The position numbers were made by a program, and so were the translations under genes. 64,000 nt of DNA from an uncultured Clostridia bacterium. Lineage in GTDB: Bacteria > Bacillota > Clostridia > Oscillospirales > CAG-272. Positions 8,690 through 16,929 of the stretch are shown one piece after another. The notes beneath the pieces were generated by a model. That model did no database searches. It had not been told where the DNA came from and saw only the letters and a program-made list of their open reading frames with translations. The number at the start of each line of letters is the position of its first letter. The stretch's first letter is position 1. The stretch lies in contig CANRFY010000004.1 in assembly GCA_947630015.1 (NCBI GenBank), positions 1 to 64,000 of the forward strand, in the 5' to 3' direction.

Positions 8690-9575
8690 ATTTGTCTTGA
8701 TTACTCTTTTCGCTAAAAGACGAATGTGGAATGAGGACATTTTCTTGCAAAGATGCGGTTTTGGGATGAGGACATTTTCTTGCAAAGATGCTGTTTTGGA
8801 TGAGGACCCTTTCTTCAAAAGAAAGGGTCCTCCCCCATACCCCCTCTCCAAAAGAACAACGCGCGTTTGCTGGGTGCGAACAGCTCATCGCGGGACGCTC
8901 CCTCTATTGACACACCTCACTCCCTGTGCCGTAGGCTTTCAAGCCTCACCTACGCGCACCGTGCGCGTGCGATGCCCGTCGCTGCCAGCGTCAGATTGAT
9001 CGCGACATTTCAGACGGCGCAGTCAAATCAGTCCGCGTGGGAGCTGTTTGCAGTTAGTGGGATCGCGTTTGCACTGGCATAAACCCTCACGGATGCACGA
9101 TATTGCGCGCCAACCGGCACGAACCGTCTCGTATCTCTTTGTGAATCCCATTTGTTCGCACGACACGAGCGGAATCTGACCATCTCAGCCTCATCCCGTT
9201 TGCGACGCTGACGCATCGATCTCGACCCGCCGCGCGGAGGCACGAAACTGTTTGCCAAGTTAATATCGCGGTCATCGCCCCAAACGATACTTTCCACCGA
9301 TTGAATAACATCGACGCCACACGGGAGCCTCTTTCGGGATCGTTAAGGGCCTCTTTCTTGCGAGAAAGAGGCCCTTAACATAATTTAAAAACTTTATAAA
9401 GTTTGTGAAAAGTAAAGGGTAGGATTGCAAAGGCTCAACCTTTGCCCTCACGTCTCTTTGCCGGCCAGCAAAGAGACCCTTAACTCTTTTTTAACTTTGC
9501 AAAAGTTTTAGATGAGGATTGGCGCGTATCGCTCAAGAAACGTTCTTTAAATCTTTGCAAAGATTTATCGTCCCA
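8690..9575 (+). repeat. modular interspersed repeat element, copy 3 (same orientation as copy 1)
   Basis: Occupies the whole gap between the convergent repressor and dapA genes. It begins with tandem ~35-base units starting ATGAGGACATTTTCTTGC (8731, 8766; a third at 8800 is the GGACCC hairpin). The core at about 8833-9320 is followed by the perfect 17 bp stem-loop (9342-9379, loop TGCG), the palindrome near 9454-9476 with one mismatch in the opposite half-site from copy 2, and the AACTTTTGCAAAAGTT module. Blocks such as CACGGATGCAC, CGAACCGTCTCGTATCT and ACACGAGCGGAATCTGA are shared with the other copies. No conserved ORF. Confidence 0.8.
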
Positions 9576-9585
9576 TCCGCCGCCG

Positions 9586-10515
9586 CTATATGACCCCGTA
9601 TTCGCGCAGGACTGCGCGCAGTTCCTCGTCGTTCTCCGGCTGCACGAGAGGCAGCCGCACCTCTGAGGCGCAAAGCCCGACAAGCTCGCACGCGCGCTTC
9701 ACAGGGATCGGATTCGGCCGCGAAAACAGCGCGCGGATCAGCTTATGAAGCGCAAGCTGCCGCCGCCGCGCCTCCGAAAGACTGCCGCCTATGCACGCGC
9801 GGCACAGCGCCTCCGTCTCAGCCGGCAGAATATTCGATACGACGGAGACGACGCCGGCCCCGCCGAGCGCCATTATCGGCAGCGTCAGCTCGTCGCAGCC
9901 GCTGTAAACTGACAGGGAATCGCCGTATTCGGACAAAATGTCGGCGGCGAGCGAAACGTCCCCCGACGCCTCCTTGACGCCGACGATGTTTTCATGCGCG
10001 GCGAGCGCGCCGTACATCTCGGCCGTCACGCGAACCGACGTCCGCGGCGGAACATTGTATACGATCAGCGGGACGGGGGACGCGTCCGCGATCGCGGTAA
10101 AATGGCGGATCACGCCGTCGGGCGTCGTTTTGTTGTAGTACGGCGTCACCGCCATCACGGCGTCGACGCCGGAGGCGGCAGCCGAGCCTGCGAGCCGGAT
10201 GCATTTGGCCGTATTGTTGCCGCCGACGCAGGCGATGACGGGCACGCGTCCCGCCGTCTCGTCGACGACGGCGGCGGTGATCGCCGCGATTTCGGATTCG
10301 GTCAGCGTCGGGGATTCGCCCGTCGTGCCTGTCGAGACGAGCGCCGATATGCCGGAATCGATCTGACGGCGCACGAGGCGGCGCATACATTCGATATCGA
10401 CCTCGCCGCCCGAAAACGGCGTCACGAGCGCCGTTGCCGCGCCGCGAAATATTACCGGCTTGCCGGACGGCAGAGTCTTTTCGTTCGTATTTTCGTTCGT
10501 ATATTCAAGGGACAT
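9586..10515 (-). CDS. dapA: 4-hydroxy-tetrahydrodipicolinate synthase
   Basis: A 309-residue TIM-barrel aldolase that condenses pyruvate with aspartate semialdehyde in the lysine/diaminopimelate pathway. Key residues are visible: the TT pair in STGTTGES (64-65), Y153 in VYNVPPRTS and the Schiff-base K181 in VGVKEASGD. An upstream in-frame ATG would add 14 residues, but the ATG at 10515 has an AGAGGTA site, so it is preferred. About 18 extra N-terminal residues rich in NEN precede the barrel. It is a single gene, away from other dap genes. No lysine riboswitch was recognised upstream. A TATAAT (minus strand, 10608-10613) may be its -10, with a weak -35. Confidence 0.93.
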   Translation of the reverse strand: MSLEYTNENTNEKTLPSGKPVIFRGAATALVTPFSGGEVDIECMRRLVRRQIDSGISALVSTGTTGESPTLTESEIAAITAAVVDETAGRVPVIACVGGNNTAKCIRLAGSAAASGVDAVMAVTPYYNKTTPDGVIRHFTAIADASPVPLIVYNVPPRTSVRVTAEMYGALAAHENIVGVKEASGDVSLAADILSEYGDSLSVYSGCDELTLPIMALGGAGVVSVVSNILPAETEALCRACIGGSLSEARRRQLALHKLIRALFSRPNPIPVKRACELVGLCASEVRLPLVQPENDEELRAVLREYGVI

Positions 10516-10550
10516 AGATACCTCTAATTTTGATATTTGCGCCGACCGCC

Positions 10551-10579
10551 TTGACATCGGCGCGTTTTTTTGATATGCT
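10551..10579 (+). promoter_or_regulatory. SigA-type promoter upstream of the 10701 gene
   Basis: TTGACA (10551-10556), 17-base spacer, TATGCT (10574-10579) on the plus strand, giving a leader of about 115 bases before the ATG at 10701. Confidence 0.55.
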
Positions 10580-10700
10580 GGCGCTGTGGCGCCGTATGTT
10601 CGTTTACATTATATGCGGCGCGGACGGAGGCGGCGACTGCGGGGATCCGCAGGATAGATTTGATCTAAAATTGCCGCAAATTCAAAATACGGAGGCGAAA

Positions 10701-11021
10701 ATGCGGATCGCGCTTTTGATCGTAAGCTTTCTTTTCGGCGGGCTGTCGCTGTTGGCGGCCGTCGTTCAGATAAAGACAAAGAGCGGGAAAACGCCGCTTT
10801 CGGCGTTTATCATGATCGTGGGCGTGCTGATCCTGTTCGCCGCCGCGATATGCAATATTGCAGAGGCGCAGTTTGATTATGTCGCGTCGCTTCTCGGATG
10901 CGCGGCGATATGCGCCGCTGCGATCGGAAACGGCGTTCAAAGCGGACAGCTTCACATACGGCATCACATCATACGCATCGCGCTGTCCGTCATAGTGACC
11001 GTCGGGTTCGCCTTTCTCTGA
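10701..11021 (+). CDS. small membrane protein, unknown function
   Basis: A 106-residue protein with about four hydrophobic segments (residues 1-22, 35-55, 60-78 and 89-106). The start is chosen at the ATG with GGAGG five bases upstream; the frame is open further upstream but without a ribosome site. The charged loop VQIKTKSGKTPLS lies after the first helix. It is nine bases upstream of the CPBP protease-like reading frame and is likely co-transcribed with it. The overall look resembles small DUF6142-like integral membrane proteins of Clostridia, but this is only an impression. Confidence 0.55.
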   Translation: MRIALLIVSFLFGGLSLLAAVVQIKTKSGKTPLSAFIMIVGVLILFAAAICNIAEAQFDYVASLLGCAAICAAAIGNGVQSGQLHIRHHIIRIALSVIVTVGFAFL

Positions 11022-11030
11022 GGGCTGAAA

Positions 11031-11698
11031 ATGGACGCGGGCATATCTCTTGCCGAGGGCGTTTTGTGGGTCCTTGCGTGGTTCGGCGTCATGCTGTTTT
11101 ACACATTTTTAGATGTGGCGGTATGGCGAAAGATCGCGCCTAAAAAGGCGAGACTCCTGAATGTCGCCTCGATCGCGCTCTGTATGGCGGGCTTTCTCTG
11201 CCTTTTGCGATCAAAATCGAATTATCAGATCGATCTTGCGCGCGAAAATACCTTTGAAGGGATTCTTTTGGCGGCGGCTTCTGCGGTTTTGATGTATTTT
11301 CTTCTGGATAAATTCTTAGACCCCGTGTTTGAAGGCTTGCTTCCCGGGAGCGAGGATCGTTATCGGGAAACGCTCGGCCGCCTGCGGGAAGCGCCGGTCC
11401 TCGGCTTCATTAAGGTCTGCATACTCGCGCCCGTCATGGGAGAAATTCTGATGCGCGGCTTTCTTCTCGGCGGGCTGTCGGCAAGCTGCGGCAAGCGGCC
11501 GCGCTGCTTATATCGTCGGCGCTGTTCGCGCTGCTGCATTTTAACATGGTGCAGACGATCTCGGCGCTCATATGCGGGTTCATACTCGGTCTGCTGTATT
11601 TGAAAACGGATTCCGTTATCTCCTGCGCCGCGGCGCACGCGGGATATAATATGATCTCGTATTTTACGGCAATACGGCGGGGACGAAAGGAAAACTGA
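11031..11698 (+). pseudogene. CPBP (CAAX/Abi) intramembrane protease, frameshifted
   Basis: The first frame (from ATG 11031) encodes membrane segments and the first CPBP motif (E138 to R142 in GEILMRGFLLGGL), then turns into Arg/Cys-rich nonsense from about 11490. The protein continues in another frame from about 11483: AALLISSALFALLHFN (second motif, FxxxH) and AAHAGYN (third motif, HxxxN), ending in TGA at 11696-11698. All three motifs are intact, so one indel near 11483-11500, where GCAAGC occurs twice, explains it. This is either a recent pseudogene or a sequencing/assembly error; programmed frameshifting is less likely because no slippery heptamer is evident. CPBP proteins often process bacteriocins or act as Abi-like immunity factors. 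Confidence 0.75.
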
Positions 11699-11757
11699 AC
11701 CGGCAAACATCTCGCAAGGCGGCCTTTGCGCCGCGAAAGTCAAAAAGGAGACGCTTT

Positions 11758-12834
11758 ATGGTTATAAAAAACGAGCTTCCGAAAACGGAACTGTTAAAAT
11801 CAGATTTTTACTACGATCTGCCGGAGGAGCTGATCGCGCAGACGCCGGTCGAGCCGCGCGATTCCTCGCGGCTGCTTCTGCTCGACAGGGAAACGGGCGA
11901 GGTGCGCGACAGCGTGTTCCGCGATATTACCGAGGAGATCGGATCGGGCGACACGCTCGTCATAAACGACTCGCGCGTGATCCCCGCGCGCCTTTACGGC
12001 GAGAGGACGAACGGGAACGCGACAGGCCCCGTCGAGGTGCTTCTTCTCCGCCAGCGCGGCGATGACGTATGGGAATGTCTCGTCAAGCCCGGGAAGCGGG
12101 CGCGCCCGGGACACAGAATCGCGTTCGGCGGCGGCGCGCTCGAATGCGAGATCGAGGACATCGTCGAGGACGGCTGCCGCGTTGTGAAATTTTTCTATGA
12201 CGGCGCGCGGTACGGGAGCATATACGAGGCGCTCGACGACGTCGGCACGGTGCCGCTGCCGCCGTACATACACGAAAAGCTCGAGGACGGCGAGCGATAC
12301 CAGACCGTATACGCAAAAACGGCAGGATCGGCGGCCGCGCCGACGGCGGGGCTTCATTTCACGCCGGAGCTGATGGCGAAAATCGAGGCGACGGGGGCGC
12401 GCTTCGTGCGCGTCATGCTGCACGTCGGACTCGGGACGTTCCGCCCCGTCGGCGAGGACAGGATCGCGGATCACGTCATGCATACGGAATTCATCACCGT
12501 AACGGAGGACGCGGCAAAAACTATAAACGAGCGGCGCGCGGCCGGAGGCCGCGTCATATGCGTGGGGACGACGTCGTGCCGGACGCTCGAAAGCGCGGCG
12601 GACGAGGACGGAACGATCCGCGCCGTGTCGGGCGATACGGGGATATTCATCTATCCCGGGTACAAATTCCGCGCGACGGACGCGCTAATCACGAACTTCC
12701 ATCTGCCCGAAAGCACGCTTTTGATGCTCGTGTCCGCGTTCGCGGACAGGGAGCGCGTGCTTGCCGCATACAGACACGCGGTTCGCGAGGGGTACAGGTT
12801 CTTCTCCTTCGGCGACGCGATGTTCGTGCGGTGA
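11758..12834 (+). CDS. queA: S-adenosylmethionine:tRNA ribosyltransferase-isomerase
   Basis: A 358-residue QueA that transfers and isomerises the ribose of SAM onto preQ1 in tRNA to give epoxyqueuosine. Full-length features include FYYDLPEELIAQTP near the N-terminus, DTLVINDSRVIPARLYG, AAPTAGLHFTPELM, the LHVGLGTFRPV block, the VGTTSCRTLES block and LITNFHLPESTLLMLVSAFA. An AAAGGAG site precedes the ATG. A strong hairpin terminator follows. No other queuosine genes are near. Confidence 0.95.
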   Translation: MVIKNELPKTELLKSDFYYDLPEELIAQTPVEPRDSSRLLLLDRETGEVRDSVFRDITEEIGSGDTLVINDSRVIPARLYGERTNGNATGPVEVLLLRQRGDDVWECLVKPGKRARPGHRIAFGGGALECEIEDIVEDGCRVVKFFYDGARYGSIYEALDDVGTVPLPPYIHEKLEDGERYQTVYAKTAGSAAAPTAGLHFTPELMAKIEATGARFVRVMLHVGLGTFRPVGEDRIADHVMHTEFITVTEDAAKTINERRAAGGRVICVGTTSCRTLESAADEDGTIRAVSGDTGIFIYPGYKFRATDALITNFHLPESTLLMLVSAFADRERVLAAYRHAVREGYRFFSFGDAMFVR

Positions 12835-12848
12835 CGCATATAATAATG

Positions 12849-12874
12849 AAACGATCCCCGACGGGGATCGTTTT
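12849..12874. terminator. bidirectional terminator after queA
   Basis: Arms AAACGATCCCC and GGGGATCGTTT with a GAC loop, U-run on both strands. It separates queA from the convergent small XRE gene. Confidence 0.85.
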
Positions 12875-12877
12875 GAT

Positions 12878-13087
12878 TTATTCCTTTTTATCGGCGATGT
12901 AGACGATGATATCCTCGACTTTGCAGTCGAGGATTCGGCACAGATCGTCGAGCGTGACGGTTGTTATCGGGCGGTTATGCTTGAGGCGGTCGAGGGTGCC
13001 TTTGCTGAAATTGTGATTTTTGATAAGCGAATATGTGGTTACGCCCTTATTAGCCATCGTATTCCACAGCGGCTCGTAAGAGATCAT
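12878..13087 (-). CDS. small XRE-family (Cro/CI-like) regulator
   Basis: A 69-residue single-domain helix-turn-helix protein. The segment TTYSLIKNHNFSKGTLDRLKHN is the HTH, followed by TTVTLDDLCRILDCKVEDII, the standard end of the Cro/CI fold. This short class (HTH_26-like) is common in Clostridia, often beside mobile or toxin-antitoxin genes. It lies downstream of and on the same strand as the 122-residue XRE gene with a 44-base gap, so they may share a transcript. The target is unknown. Confidence 0.8.
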   Translation of the reverse strand: MISYEPLWNTMANKGVTTYSLIKNHNFSKGTLDRLKHNRPITTVTLDDLCRILDCKVEDIIVYIADKKE

Positions 13088-13131
13088 GACAGCCTCCGTC
13101 GGGATTGAAAAATTGTACTATTTCATTATAT

Positions 13132-13500
13132 TTACGCTTTGCAAAAAAAGCTTTCCACTATCTTTCCGAGCAGCTCGTACTGATTGCTTGAAAGGCCGCC
13201 CTCGCCGTTTTTGTCGATATAGATTGCCGTCAGCTCCGTGATTATTTCGCGCTGGCGCGCGTCAAGACCGTTCAGAAGCACCGCGTCGTCGGCTCCGTTC
13301 GGGGCGAAATAATCGAGCGGGACGCGGAACCACGCCGCGATCTCACAGACAGTTTCAAACGGCGGCGACGCCGTGTTGCTTTCGTATTTGCTGATGGTAG
13401 TTTCTGACAGATTCAGAACGTCCGCGAGACGCTTCTGCGTGTAGCCCTTTTGTTTACGAATCCTCCGCAAAGCGGAGCCGAAATCGAACGGTTCTTTCAT
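13132..13500 (-). CDS. XRE-family transcriptional regulator
   Basis: A 122-residue protein with an N-terminal XRE domain (IRKQKGYTQKRLADVLNLSE, then TTISKYESNT and PLDYF, residues 12-66) and a ~50-residue C-terminal helical part likely for dimerisation. It is divergent from the LRR surface-protein gene, and a long perfect palindrome overlaps the promoters between them. That arrangement points to autoregulation and control of the surface protein; this is inference from layout. Confidence 0.85.
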   Translation of the reverse strand: MKEPFDFGSALRRIRKQKGYTQKRLADVLNLSETTISKYESNTASPPFETVCEIAAWFRVPLDYFAPNGADDAVLLNGLDARQREIITELTAIYIDKNGEGGLSSNQYELLGKIVESFFCKA

Positions 13501-13530
13501 ATCGACTTGCCTATCAATAAATTTTTTGAA

Positions 13531-13604
13531 ATTATACTTGATTTTACATCAAGTATATGCTATACTTATTGAAAGATATTCAAGATATTGCAAAAAATCT
13601 TGAA
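13531..13604. promoter_or_regulatory. divergent promoter region with two large inverted repeats
   Basis: Plus promoter for the LRR gene: TTGATT (13538-13543), 17 bases, TATACT (13561-13566). A minus-strand TATAAT lies at 13531-13536 for the XRE gene, with a weak -35. Palindrome 1 has perfect 10-base arms TATACTTGAT and ATCAAGTATA with a TTTAC spacer (13533-13557), overlapping the plus -35 and the minus -10. Palindrome 2 has perfect 8-base arms TTCAAGAT and ATCTTGAA with a 10-base spacer (13579-13604), just downstream of the plus transcription start. Both look like regulator binding sites. Confidence 0.75.
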
Positions 13605-13642
13605 CAATAAGCAATATTCAAAGATTTAAAGGAGAAAGCTTT

Positions 13643-15823
13643 ATGAAAGCGAAGAAGAAACTGCTTTTGATCGCGGCCGCGGCGGCGCTCGCAATGTGCG
13701 TTGCAATCGGGATGATTATTGCAAGCGCGGCGGAGACGAATCCGTTTGAGGGCGCCGATGTTGATGAAAACGGCAATTTGCTCATCAACGAAAATAATAT
13801 TCCCGATGAAGTATTTCGTGGCTACATAAGTGACAATTTTGACATTGACAAAGACAGCGCTTTGTCCGTTGATGAATGTGCGGCTGTTACGGAAATTGAT
13901 GTTTCTGTTGAAGATGGCGAGGAGTACGTTTATGATCTTACAGGAATCAAGTACTTTGAAAATCTCGAAGTATTAAATTGTACAAACAATATTTTGGCAG
14001 AAATTGATATTACACATAACCAAAAGCTTGAGTCTTTGAATTGCAGTTTGAATATAATCGGCGGACTTGATGTTTCAAAAAATACATTATTGAAATATTT
14101 AGATTGCAGCCTGAATTATATCAGTGAACTGAACGTTTCGGCAAATACAGCGTTGACATATTTAAATTGCAGTTCAAATGAGATCAGCAATCTTGATGTT
14201 TCAGCAAATACCGCATTGACAGATTTGGACTGCAACACAAACAAACTCAGTACGCTTGACGTTTCAGCAAATAAATCATTGTCAGCACTGACTTTGTATG
14301 ATAATCCTATAACTACGCTCGATATCTCTAATACATCTATCGCAGAATTTATTTACGATGATAATGAAACAATAGAGTCTATTACAGCTTCAAATATGCC
14401 GTCGTTGACGAGCTTTTATTGCGTTGGTTGTTCATCGCTGGTTTCGCTTGATCTTTCCGGCGATACAGCGCTCACAGATTTGGATTGCAGCTATACGGAG
14501 ATAACGAGCATTGATCTTTCTGATAATACGGCGCTCACGACGCTCAACTGCTATCATGGAAAACTCACCTCGCTTGATCTCTCCTCCAATACAGAGCTGA
14601 AATCACTGTACTGTGATAACAACGAGCTTACGGAGCTGAATATTTCCGCCTGCAATAAATTGATTGAAATGAATTGCGAAGGAAACCATCTGACTTCGCT
14701 GACGTTATCGGTCGAAAGCATTGACAATATGATATTTGGCAGTCAAACGACAGACAAGGTTCTTCACGCCGTCAAGCACGCCGACGGCAAGTATTATTAT
14801 GATCTCTATGAGATCGTCGGTGAAAACAGCTTTACGATATCGAGAGCTTTCGGCAAGACGACGGGCGAAGGAGACGTATTTCTCAATCCGACGAAGGACG
14901 ATGTGTCCTGCGTAGTTTCATCCGACGCTTTGTTCGAGCAGATCGAATACACGATAAGAGTCGGCGGACAGGGCGAAATGTATGTTCTTATTGATAATAT
15001 TGAGTTAGCTTCAACCGAGCCTCTCACCTCCTCGGATTCGAGTGCGGAATTCCCCGCGGACGACGCCGGATATTACGTTGATGTGACGCTCGACGTCGAA
15101 AAGGACGACGCGGAAGCAAAGGCGGCGGCGGACAAGCAGTTCGAGACAAAGTACGAAATATATGTGGCATACGACGTCTCGCTGCTGAAAAACGGCGTTG
15201 AGATTCAGCCGAAATCGACGCTGAATATCAGAATCCCGATCCCCGCAGAGCTTGACAAGTCCGCGCTCGCCGTCTACCACATCAAGAGCGACGGCACAAG
15301 CGAATCGGTCGAGTTCAAGATCGATGGAGATTATGTCGCGTTCACCGTCGACAGCCTCAGCGCATACGTCCTCGTCGATACGTCATCCGAGATCAAGCCC
15401 GTGACGCCGCCGTCCGGCGGCGATGAGACAACCTCCGGCTCTGATGAAACTACATCCGACCCCGCCACATCCGATCCGCCGACATCCGATCCCGCAACGT
15501 CCGATCCCGCAACGTCCGACCCCGCAACGACCGATCCCGCTACATCCGACCCCGCAACATCTGAACCCGCAGCGACCGATCCCGTCGGCACCGAGCCTGC
15601 GGAGACGGAACCCGCGACCGATCCCGTGACGGAACCCGCGACCGATCCCGTGACGGAACCCGTGACCGATCCCGAGACGGAGCCGTCCGGCTCCGATACG
15701 GGCGCGGCAGAACCGCCCGAAACGGGCGACGGCGGCTTCAATTTCGCCGTGCTGGCGCTCGTCGTCATCTGCGCGTCGTCGGCGGCCGCGATCGTGGTCG
15801 TGCGCAAGCTCCGCGCAAAATAA
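13643..15823 (+). CDS. cell-surface leucine-rich-repeat protein with PPETG anchor
   Basis: A 726-residue exported protein. Order: signal peptide (1-30); an EF-hand-like loop with D67, D69, D71 and E78; 10-12 degenerate ~21-residue LRR units of the type TALTYLNCSSNEISNLDVSAN (about 100-365); a beta-rich domain (about 400-590) ending AYVLVD; a Thr/Ser/Pro/Asp linker of repeated TSDPA units (about 595-688); a PPETGD sortase-like motif at 691-696; a hydrophobic helix and a basic tail. It should be attached to the wall and bind a protein or host ligand. PPETG rather than LPXTG suggests a non-class-A sortase. The LRR part is distinctly AT-richer than the C-terminal part, which matches the neighbouring chromosome. 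AAAGGAG precedes the ATG. Divergent from an XRE regulator. Confidence 0.88.
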   Translation: MKAKKKLLLIAAAAALAMCVAIGMIIASAAETNPFEGADVDENGNLLINENNIPDEVFRGYISDNFDIDKDSALSVDECAAVTEIDVSVEDGEEYVYDLTGIKYFENLEVLNCTNNILAEIDITHNQKLESLNCSLNIIGGLDVSKNTLLKYLDCSLNYISELNVSANTALTYLNCSSNEISNLDVSANTALTDLDCNTNKLSTLDVSANKSLSALTLYDNPITTLDISNTSIAEFIYDDNETIESITASNMPSLTSFYCVGCSSLVSLDLSGDTALTDLDCSYTEITSIDLSDNTALTTLNCYHGKLTSLDLSSNTELKSLYCDNNELTELNISACNKLIEMNCEGNHLTSLTLSVESIDNMIFGSQTTDKVLHAVKHADGKYYYDLYEIVGENSFTISRAFGKTTGEGDVFLNPTKDDVSCVVSSDALFEQIEYTIRVGGQGEMYVLIDNIELASTEPLTSSDSSAEFPADDAGYYVDVTLDVEKDDAEAKAAADKQFETKYEIYVAYDVSLLKNGVEIQPKSTLNIRIPIPAELDKSALAVYHIKSDGTSESVEFKIDGDYVAFTVDSLSAYVLVDTSSEIKPVTPPSGGDETTSGSDETTSDPATSDPPTSDPATSDPATSDPATTDPATSDPATSEPAATDPVGTEPAETEPATDPVTEPATDPVTEPVTDPETEPSGSDTGAAEPPETGDGGFNFAVLALVVICASSAAAIVVVRKLRAK

Positions 15824-15833
15824 ACGAAATCCG

Positions 15834-15865
15834 AAATATCGCCGCCTATGCGGCGATATTTTTTT
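15834..15865 (+). terminator. terminator after the LRR protein gene
   Basis: Perfect 12-base arms AAATATCGCCGC and GCGGCGATATTT with a CTAT loop, followed by a U-run. Confidence 0.9.
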
Positions 15866-15894
15866 GCCGTCGCCGCCGTTCGCGCTTTATTCGC

Positions 15895-15924
15895 TTGACA
15901 GAGACGACGCGCCGGTGATATAAT
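15895..15924 (+). promoter_or_regulatory. SigA-type promoter of the miaA cluster
   Basis: TTGACA (15895-15900), 18-base spacer, TATAAT (15919-15924), 26 bases before the miaA ATG. It may drive miaA, the HlyD-like gene, yggS and sepF. Confidence 0.8.
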
Positions 15925-15949
15925 AATAAGAAAATGTGGAGGCATCGAT

Positions 15950-16912
15950 ATGGGACCGCGCGCGCGAATCATCGCCATATGCGGCGGCACGGCGACAGGC
16001 AAAACGCCGCTGGCGCTGCGCGTCGCCGAGCTGACGGACGGCGAGATCGTAGGATGCGATTCAATGCAGGTCTATCGCGGCATGGATATCGGCACCGCGA
16101 AGCCGACGCCGGAAGAGATGGCGCGCGTGCCGCATCATCTGATCGGCGTCGCCGATCCCGGGGACGATTTCTCCGTCGCCGATTATCAGGCCCTCGCAAA
16201 GTCCGCGATAGCGGACATCGTCTCGCGCGGGAAGCTGCCCGTCATATGCGGCGGCACGGGGCTTTATCTCGACTCGATCATATACGACAATAAATACAGC
16301 GGCGACGGCGGCGACGGCGGCGAAATACGCGCAAGTCTTGAAAAATACGCAGACGAAAATGGCAATGACGCGCTTTTTTCGCGGCTGGCGCAAATCGATC
16401 CCGAGGCGGCCGAGTCGATACATCCGAATAACAGGCGGCGCGTCGCAAGGGCGATCGAGATTTACATGAAAACGGGCAGGACGAAGACGGAATGGGACAG
16501 GGAATCGCGGACTGCGTCCGCGGACGCCGCCGTTATCGGTCTGCGGTTCCGCGACCGCGAGCTTCACAGACGCGCGATCCGTCAACGATGCGAGGCGATG
16601 ATAGAATCGGGACTCGTCGCGGAGGCCGCGAGGCTGTACGGATCGGGCGCGCTCGACGCCGGAAAACCGGCGTCGCAGGCGATCGGATATAAAGAGCTTT
16701 TGCCGTATCTGCGCGGCGAGGAGCCGCTGTCGGCGGCGATCGACAGACTTTATTACGGGACGTGCCGGTACTCGAAGCGCCAGACGACGTGGTTCTCAAA
16801 AAAGGATTACGTCCGTTGGCTCGACGTCGACCGAGTTTATCTCGGCGACGAGAGCGTCGACGCGCTCGCGGCGCGTGCGCTGTCGGCCGCGGGGATCGAT
16901 ACGGATACGTAA
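15950..16912 (+). CDS. miaA: tRNA dimethylallyltransferase
   Basis: A 320-residue enzyme that adds dimethylallyl to A37 of tRNAs reading UNN codons. The P-loop is GGTATGKT (12-19), with a GGT instead of the common GPT start. DSMQVYRGMDIGTAKPT, HHLIGVADP, GGTGLYLDSIIY and RRVARAIEIYMKTG are all present, and RQTTWFSKK near the end is typical. Length is normal. It is the first gene after a consensus promoter, 17 bases before the HlyD-like gene. Confidence 0.95.
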   Translation: MGPRARIIAICGGTATGKTPLALRVAELTDGEIVGCDSMQVYRGMDIGTAKPTPEEMARVPHHLIGVADPGDDFSVADYQALAKSAIADIVSRGKLPVICGGTGLYLDSIIYDNKYSGDGGDGGEIRASLEKYADENGNDALFSRLAQIDPEAAESIHPNNRRRVARAIEIYMKTGRTKTEWDRESRTASADAAVIGLRFRDRELHRRAIRQRCEAMIESGLVAEAARLYGSGALDAGKPASQAIGYKELLPYLRGEEPLSAAIDRLYYGTCRYSKRQTTWFSKKDYVRWLDVDRVYLGDESVDALAARALSAAGIDTDT

Positions 16913-16929
16913 ATCGGAAAGGAGACGCT

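Noticed and set aside
10516..10700. Lysine riboswitch for dapA
   Set aside because: No lysine-aptamer pattern seen; the stretch holds a plus-strand promoter and leader.
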